DNA of 8,853 nt, taken from the NCBI GenBank assembly GCA_018817995.1, contig JAHISW010000067.1, positions 1-8,853 on the forward strand. The letters are read 5' to 3'. The notes below the pieces were generated by a model. It was not told the origin of the DNA. It searched no databases and saw nothing but the letters and a program-made list of their open reading frames with translations. Below are positions 4,050 through 8,853 of the stretch, in pieces; positions within the stretch are counted from its first letter, which is position 1; each line of letters starts with the position of its first letter. The DNA is from Patescibacteria group bacterium (lineage in GTDB: Bacteria > Patescibacteriota > Minisyncoccia > JAHISW01 > Tagabacteraceae). A program made the translations under genes and the position numbers.

Positions 4050-6455
4050 TCAAATATCCTCCGTTTTTATCTCAAAAGGTAGGTTCTTTTGGATTTCGCC
4101 CTTGAGTATTTTTTGAGCGATTAAGCTTTCCACTTTTTGCTGAATGACTCTTCTCATTGGGCGCGCGCCGTTTGCCGGGTCGTATCCAAGTTCGGAGATT
4201 TTTTGAATTAAGGCAGAGTCAAATTTAAAAATCATTTCTTTTTCTGCCAGTCGTTTCGCTAATCCGTTCAACATCAATTTGGATATCTCCAACAGATTTT
4301 CACGGCTTAGGGGTTTAAAAATTACCGTTCCGTCAAATCTGTTTATGAATTCCGGTCTGAAAATACCCTGTTTCAAAATATGGTCTAGAAATTCTTTTTT
4401 GATTTCTTCGGAATCAAATCCTTTTTCCGCTTTTTCGCGTATAAATTCAGATCCGGCGTTTGAAGTGGCTATAATAATTTGATTTCGGAAATTTATTTTT
4501 TTGCCAAAAGCGTTTGTTACCCATCCCTCCTCTAAAATTTGCAGAAAAAGGTTCAGGACATTGTAATCGGCCTTTTCTATCTCATCAAGGAGAAGGAGAG
4601 AAAAAGGGTTTTCTTTTACGGCAGTGGTGAGTAATCCGGAATTTTTATTTTGTGTTGAACCAATCATTTTTGGTACAGCATCAGCTCCCTGAAATTCTGA
4701 CATGTCAAAACGATTTATTCTGTTTTCGGAACCGAAATATATTTTGGCTAAAGTTTTTGCCGTTTCCGTCTTTCCTACGCCTGTTGGTCCAAGAAAAAGA
4801 AAACTTCCAATGGGCCTATTTTTTGCCGAGATACCCATTCTAGTTCGGCGCATCGCGGAAGATATATCTTTTACCGCTTGTTCTTGGTTTACAACTCGCT
4901 CGTGTATTATTTTTTCAAGATTAATCAGTTTTTCTTTCTCCGCTTCTTCCAATTCGCCTATTGGAATTTCTGTCTTTCGCGAAATTACGGCATTGACATC
5001 TTCCGGTCTTACTAATTTACGAGACGTTTGTTGCGCGACATAGATTGCCGTTTCTTCAAGAATATCCAGCGCTTTTTCCGGGAAGGGGTAGTCGGTGATA
5101 AAAACCTCGGCTTTTTTTATAATTTCATTGATTGCTTGAATTGTTATTTTGACAGGAATTCTTGATTCTATTTCTTGAACACTATCCATGCAAATTTGTC
5201 TTGTTGTTTCGTTATCCAATTCTTGTATTTCCACTTTTTCAAAAAATGGCATTAGGTCACCCCGTTTTTCTATTTGCTCGTGTAACCCCTCATATGTTGT
5301 TATGGCAATAAGTTGGAAGTACCCTTCTTTTAAAAAAGGAATAAGAATTTGGCTTGTATCCACAAAATTGTGGAAGTCATCAATTACCAAGACTATATTT
5401 CCGGCCGATTTTATTTGATTCAGTAGGGACATTAACTTTTCCTGTATTTGTCCTTTCGTTTTTATACCTGCTAAGGCGCGGTTTAAAGAGAGGAGTAGCA
5501 CTCGTTTGTTGGCAAGATTGCTTGAAATTTTGCCTGCCTGCGAGAGTCGCGCGAATTGTTGGGCCAAACTCATTTTTCCGACACCCGGTTCTCCTATAAT
5601 CAAAGCATTACCCTGGGTACTTCTGGATAGTATATTTTCGAGATGTTTTATTTTTTCTTGACGCCCAATGAAGTGTTCATATTCTTGCAGTGCGATTATG
5701 GGGTCAATATACCGGTTTAATTCTGGTGTATATCCATACGACCAATCTTCGCCGAATCTTATTTTAGAAAATAAATTTTCTTTAAGCCAAAATCTCTTCT
5801 TTACATACTCATTTTTTTGATTTGATATTTCCCAAGAAAGCGCGGTGTCAAAATCTTCTTTTTTAATCCCCTTGTTTTTCAGGAACGGCTCCAATTCCGT
5901 TTCAGGATTTTTCAGTACTTCTTTTGGAAAATTTTTGTCGTCTAGTCCGAGTCTGTCCAATAGCGTTTTTGTCCATTTCTGTTTAAAAATGTCCGATAGA
6001 GGCATACGGTCGGGCGAAACTTCTTTTGATTTTTTATAAAAGGAGGCGAAAATAATGCCGATTAGCGAAAGCGTTAAGGCGAGAGGTATTTTTCTTGACG
6101 CAAAGGACCAAGCTAATAAAATTGGCCAAAAAACCCAAAAGACAAAAAACAAAATACCCGCGCATAAAAGACAAATTTCTGTAAGGAAAACAGTCAAGAT
6201 AACAACTGTCTTAACACATGCTCCGGCAAACCTGCTGGCAAATCCGGCGGAAAAGTTTTGCGCCCAAATTTTTACATCAAGCCCAACACTTGCGATTTTT
6301 CCACCCGTTCTTTTCCATGGACTTATTATGGTTTTAAGCAATGTTGGAACAGGGAAAAAATAAAGCCAAAAAAATTTGATAAAATTACCCCAAATTTTGA
6401 AAATGTTTTTAATTGCTTCGGTGTAATGCCAAATAAGGTATTTTAATATGATCAT
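4050..6455 (-). CDS. Membrane-anchored Clp-like double AAA+ ATPase with a degenerate first ring
   Basis: The protein has 801 residues. The N-terminal 140 residues carry about three or four membrane segments (near 23-45, 82-117 and 124-140), and no long ClpB middle coiled coil is present. The first AAA+ domain (about 258-410) has Walker A 'GEPGVGKM' (288-295) and Walker B 'VLVIDD' (355-360), with Asp for the usual Glu. It has 'DLMPFFEKV' where ClpB has 'LERRF', so the arginine fingers are gone. The second domain (about 515-700) is complete: GPTGVGKT (556-563), LLLLDEIEKA, sensor 'IIATSNAGS', finger 'FINRF' (R706) and sensor-2 'GAR' (763-765). The pore-loop tyrosines are absent in both rings ('AGIKTKG' for AGAKYRG; 'GSTQNKNSG' for the GYVG loop). 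Clp-family architecture is clear; the substrate and unfoldase activity are uncertain. Confidence 0.9.
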   Translation of the reverse strand: MIILKYLIWHYTEAIKNIFKIWGNFIKFFWLYFFPVPTLLKTIISPWKRTGGKIASVGLDVKIWAQNFSAGFASRFAGACVKTVVILTVFLTEICLLCAGILFFVFWVFWPILLAWSFASRKIPLALTLSLIGIIFASFYKKSKEVSPDRMPLSDIFKQKWTKTLLDRLGLDDKNFPKEVLKNPETELEPFLKNKGIKKEDFDTALSWEISNQKNEYVKKRFWLKENLFSKIRFGEDWSYGYTPELNRYIDPIIALQEYEHFIGRQEKIKHLENILSRSTQGNALIIGEPGVGKMSLAQQFARLSQAGKISSNLANKRVLLLSLNRALAGIKTKGQIQEKLMSLLNQIKSAGNIVLVIDDFHNFVDTSQILIPFLKEGYFQLIAITTYEGLHEQIEKRGDLMPFFEKVEIQELDNETTRQICMDSVQEIESRIPVKITIQAINEIIKKAEVFITDYPFPEKALDILEETAIYVAQQTSRKLVRPEDVNAVISRKTEIPIGELEEAEKEKLINLEKIIHERVVNQEQAVKDISSAMRRTRMGISAKNRPIGSFLFLGPTGVGKTETAKTLAKIYFGSENRINRFDMSEFQGADAVPKMIGSTQNKNSGLLTTAVKENPFSLLLLDEIEKADYNVLNLFLQILEEGWVTNAFGKKINFRNQIIIATSNAGSEFIREKAEKGFDSEEIKKEFLDHILKQGIFRPEFINRFDGTVIFKPLSRENLLEISKLMLNGLAKRLAEKEMIFKFDSALIQKISELGYDPANGARPMRRVIQQKVESLIAQKILKGEIQKNLPFEIKTEDI

Positions 6456-6462
6456 GGTAGTT

Positions 6463-6491
6463 ATTGTATCATTTTTGATTTACAATTCCAA
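6463..6491 (-). promoter_or_regulatory. Candidate promoter of the AAA+ gene
   Basis: On the minus strand TTGGAA (6486-6491) and TACAAT (6463-6468) sit exactly 17 bp apart, matching 4/6 and 5/6 of the sigma-70-type consensus. The -10 ends 7 bp before the ATG at 6455, so the transcript would be essentially leaderless. The -35 overlaps the left end of palindrome copy 4. Confidence 0.5.
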
Positions 6492-6517
6492 CTATCAACA
6501 TCGGATGTTGATAGTTG
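6489..6517 (-). repeat. 29-bp REP-like palindrome, copy 4 (variant A, inverted)
   Basis: Perfect 14-bp arms CAACTATCAACATC and GATGTTGATAGTTG surround one G. It is the exact reverse complement of copy 1, about 3.3 kb away. It lies in the 169-bp gap between the divergent AAA+ and surface-protein genes. A flanking C-G pair extends the stem by one on each side. Confidence 0.95.
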
Positions 6518-6533
6518 GGGAGTTTTGTGGGGA

Positions 6534-6542
6534 TGTGGATAA
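6534..6542 (-). promoter_or_regulatory. Single perfect DnaA-box match
   Basis: TGTGGATAA is the exact complement of the DnaA box TTATCCACA. It sits 17 bp from palindrome copy 4 and upstream of an AT-rich stretch (6590-6620). Only one perfect box is seen, dnaA is not in the window, and one such match by chance is plausible. It is listed as a motif, not as an origin. Confidence 0.25.
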
Positions 6543-6547
6543 GTTTT

Positions 6548-6576
6548 TTGTTTGTTGACTGTTTTATTGGTAGAAT
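6548..6576 (+). promoter_or_regulatory. Candidate promoter of the surface-protein gene
   Basis: TTGTTT (6548-6553) and TAGAAT (6571-6576) are 17 bp apart. The -10 matches 5/6 of consensus but the -35 only 3/6. A start near 6583 would leave about 40 nt of leader before ATG 6625. No Shine-Dalgarno motif is visible in that leader. Confidence 0.35.
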
Positions 6577-6624
6577 AAAGGGCATCGATTACAATTTATT
6601 AATTATATTAAGCAAATATTTCAT

Positions 6625-8853
6625 ATGAAAAAAATTGTTTTTTTGTTGGCGGTTTTTATTTTTTTGAGTTCCGGTATTATTGTTTTTGCCCAGCAAGAAG
6701 GGGAGAGCGTATTTGAAGGGGAGGGCATATTTATTGAGATTAACATTCGCAATGCCGTTATAACAGCGCAAGACAAAAACAAATTTGATATTTCTTTTGA
6801 CATAACAAATGGCGCGGGTATCCAGTCGGGCGTGAAATATGGGATTCAATTGATGAAGGGCAATACCGTTGTTGATGAAAAAGTGTATGAAGAAGTGTTA
6901 AGTTTTCAGGAAAATGAGGCCGTTACAAAGAAAATAGAATATGAGGCTCCCGGTTTTTTGGTAGGGGAATATGATGTTTGGGTTGTTGCTAAAAATAATG
7001 CCGGTCTCTTTCTGGCGATGCAAAATATCGGAATGGTTTCTTTTTGGGGAACTGATTTTTATTTGGAAATAGAAGGGTCAACTTGTTATCTGCAAGTAGA
7101 AGGAGAAAAGTTAGGCGTAAAATACACGCCCCTGCAGGGTGTGGACATCTCTTCGGATGAAGATATTATAGCAAAATGTAAAATTAAAAATCATTTTAAT
7201 ATACCGATAAAATTCAGACCGTTATTTGAAACATACAGGCGCTCCACTTTCGGAGAAAAAATTTCTGCGCCAAGTTTGCCAGGGAATGAAGGGGAGGTTT
7301 CCATAGACGGAGATGAAGAAAAAGAAATATCTTTTGTTCTGCCAAGGGCGAATGTTCCGCAGGCGTACGACGTTAAACTGTTTCTTGCCGGTTCTGTTGA
7401 TGGAAAAATAATTTCAAACTTTGCCGTTTTTCATTATGTTTTAAGAGGAAGTAGCGCTACTGTCCAAAATATTCAATTAGATAAAGATTATTATTCAAAA
7501 GGTGATATTGCCAAGGTGTCCTTTTTTTGGACGTCTTCGGCTGATAGTTTTCCGGGAACAAGAGCGCAAGCGGGAACTATTTTAAGTAGCGTTGTGCTGG
7601 AGGGCGTTATTGAAGGATGTTCGGAAAAATTTTTCCACACACCTTCCGATGCCGATGCCCAATTAATTACAGTAACGGTAGATGTTCCCATTACAAAAAA
7701 ATGCGAGAATCCTGAAGTTAAACTTTCAATAAAATCGGGGGCAGGGCTTTTAGACGAAGCGAATTTTAATATTAAAAGCGGAGAGAGGAGCGAATACACA
7801 CTTCTCATAGTTATATTAGCTTTTATTATTTTGGCGGGGCTTATTATTTTTGGGAGGAGAAAAAAGACGACCGTTCCTTTGATGCTTCTTCTCTTTTTGG
7901 TTGTCGGAATGTCCTTTTTTATCCCGCGAGGGGATGTAAGTGCGGATGCGGTGTCGTGGGGGATACCTAATACTGGTGGTCGTTGGGGGGCGTTTTATAC
8001 TTTTTCTGTGAATGTGAGCAGTAATCCAATTAGCGTTAATTTTTCTGGGGTTAATTCAGGGTCATGCAGTAACATCGATCTTGCTGGCCATATAAAAGTT
8101 TATCACGATGGAACATATGTTGGTATAACAAACCAAAGTTTTGCAAAATCAACAGTTCCAGGAACTCATTATGTCCGACTTGATTTTGTGCTTGTCAACT
8201 TTGCTTTCGGTTTGGATGATTGTTTTGACTCGGAGTATTTAGGGCGTGGTAGTGTTTGTCCTGCTTCTTGCGATCTTTCTTATGGATATGGAGATGAATG
8301 GGTGTCTTATTGTTGGTGTCATAATCTAAAAATTTCAGCCACTAATCCTCTTTGTTCTCAAATTACTAATCCCGGAGCACAATGTGCTCTTGCCAATAGT
8401 GGCACATCTCCTTGGTGTACGATACCAAGCATTGTTTTGGGCTCCAAAACATATTCATACGTTGTGGCGGAGGCGCCGGCGCCTACCTGTACTATGTCAG
8501 TCACGCCCAGCCAAGGTGTTCTCCCCGGAAGCCAAGTAAACTTTACATGGACATCCTCCGGCGCTACGAGCGCTAGTTATTCTTGCACCAGTCTTCTTGG
8601 AAGTATCAAGGGAGATATGCCTTATTTAAACTATACAAATTATCCCATGACAGTCCCCACCACCGCGGTTACCGGTGATCAAGGGGGGTGCTCTATAATT
8701 TTCTCGAATGACAGCGGGAAGACGAAAACATGTAGCGCGAATTTTACGGTTAAACAAGTTGATAAGCCTTCCTGCAATCTTGCGTTTTCTCCATCTTCCA
8801 TTACAGCTCCCGGTTCAAGCATGGCCACATGGAATTCTCGAAATGCCACACAA
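6625..8853 (+). CDS. Large secreted/surface protein with two mid-protein membrane helices, Cys-rich and Ig-like modules; 3' end beyond the window
   Basis: The frame is open for 743 codons from ATG 6625 to the right edge. Residues 1-25 (MKKIVFLLAVFIFLSSGIIV, then FAQQ) are a clear signal peptide. Residues 26-390 are predicted extracellular and beta-rich. Residues 393-409 (LLIVILAFIILAGLIIF) form a membrane helix followed by GRRKK. A second hydrophobic stretch (419-433) ends 'RGDVSADAV', much like a signal peptide. Residues 533-598 contain eight cysteines. An Ala/Pro linker follows, then Ig-like repeats starting at C622 ('CTMSVTPSQGVLPGSQVNFTW') and C717 ('CNLAFSPSSITAPGSSMATW'), a 95-residue period. 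Such repeats are typical of long CPR surface proteins. No enzyme motif is seen. It is divergent from the AAA+ gene. No Shine-Dalgarno site precedes the ATG, but the signal peptide fixes the start. Confidence 0.85.
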   Translation, partial: MKKIVFLLAVFIFLSSGIIVFAQQEGESVFEGEGIFIEINIRNAVITAQDKNKFDISFDITNGAGIQSGVKYGIQLMKGNTVVDEKVYEEVLSFQENEAVTKKIEYEAPGFLVGEYDVWVVAKNNAGLFLAMQNIGMVSFWGTDFYLEIEGSTCYLQVEGEKLGVKYTPLQGVDISSDEDIIAKCKIKNHFNIPIKFRPLFETYRRSTFGEKISAPSLPGNEGEVSIDGDEEKEISFVLPRANVPQAYDVKLFLAGSVDGKIISNFAVFHYVLRGSSATVQNIQLDKDYYSKGDIAKVSFFWTSSADSFPGTRAQAGTILSSVVLEGVIEGCSEKFFHTPSDADAQLITVTVDVPITKKCENPEVKLSIKSGAGLLDEANFNIKSGERSEYTLLIVILAFIILAGLIIFGRRKKTTVPLMLLLFLVVGMSFFIPRGDVSADAVSWGIPNTGGRWGAFYTFSVNVSSNPISVNFSGVNSGSCSNIDLAGHIKVYHDGTYVGITNQSFAKSTVPGTHYVRLDFVLVNFAFGLDDCFDSEYLGRGSVCPASCDLSYGYGDEWVSYCWCHNLKISATNPLCSQITNPGAQCALANSGTSPWCTIPSIVLGSKTYSYVVAEAPAPTCTMSVTPSQGVLPGSQVNFTWTSSGATSASYSCTSLLGSIKGDMPYLNYTNYPMTVPTTAVTGDQGGCSIIFSNDSGKTKTCSANFTVKQVDKPSCNLAFSPSSITAPGSSMATWNSRNATQ
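8471..8484. repeat. Perfect 14-bp GC-only-core palindrome in the surface-protein linker
   Basis: AGGCGCCGGCGCCT equals its own reverse complement. It encodes the linker between the Cys-rich module and the first Ig-like repeat (part of 'AEAPAPT') and is much more GC-rich than its surroundings. Confidence 0.8.

Noticed and set aside
4026..4054. 8-bp inverted repeat TTTGAAAT / ATTTCAAA as a terminator of the AAA+ gene
   Set aside because: The stem is short and AT-only apart from one pair, has a 13-nt loop, and overlaps the stop codon; palindrome copy 3 just beyond it is a better candidate transcript end.
4050..6455. Calling the AAA+ gene clpB or clpC
   Set aside because: It lacks the ClpB middle coiled coil, has N-terminal membrane helices, and both pore loops differ, so a named orthologue would be misleading.
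6589..6849. 86- and 60-codon minus-strand frames
   Set aside because: They lie opposite the signal-peptide region of the surface protein and have no recognisable domain or start context.
7491..7808. 105-codon minus-strand frame
   Set aside because: It is a shadow of the surface-protein gene, which has a signal peptide and an uninterrupted 743-codon frame.

Overview
The window looks like a piece of a Candidate Phyla Radiation (Patescibacteria/Parcubacteria-like) genome. This rests on protein style and context, not on a marker gene. It is AT-rich and densely packed, and most starts lack a convincing Shine-Dalgarno site, with several near-leaderless. It carries a 'CPDGSYVGRT..C' small membrane protein, a COG2403-type GTPase, a membrane-anchored Clp-like AAA+ protein, a REP-associated Y1 transposase and a large Ig-like surface protein. 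The standard genetic code fits: the transposase and AAA+ genes both end in TGA.

Layout. 1-864 (-) is a family-4 glycosyltransferase that runs off the left edge. 870-941 (-) is tRNA-Arg(GCG), only 5 nt upstream of the glycosyltransferase start. 961-1428 (-) is a two-helix membrane protein. It diverges across only 19 bp from 1448-2746 (+), a COG2403 / cyclic-2,3-diphosphoglycerate-synthetase-like GTPase. A 126-residue membrane protein (2755-3135, +), apparently a shortened family member, follows after 8 bp. 3251-3955 (+) is a Y1/HUH REP-associated transposase. 4050-6455 (-) is an 801-residue AAA+ protein with N-terminal membrane segments. It diverges from 6625-8853 (+), a secreted or surface protein that is open at the right edge.

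The main non-genic signal is a 29-bp near-perfect palindrome (14-bp arms around one central base) present four times: 3192-3220, 3727-3755, 3966-3994 and 6489-6517. Copies 1 and 3 bracket the transposase gene, copy 2 lies in frame inside it, and copy 4 lies between the AAA+ and surface-protein genes. Copies 1 and 4 are exact reverse complements of each other, as are copies 2 and 3, so there are two sequence variants, each present once per orientation. This resembles a REP/BIME system with its own transposase.

The genes do not form one obvious pathway. The glycosyltransferase, the surface protein and the membrane proteins point to the cell envelope. The AAA+ protein keeps an intact second ATPase ring, but its first ring looks degenerate and both rings lack the usual aromatic pore loops, so it is probably not an ordinary threading disaggregase.
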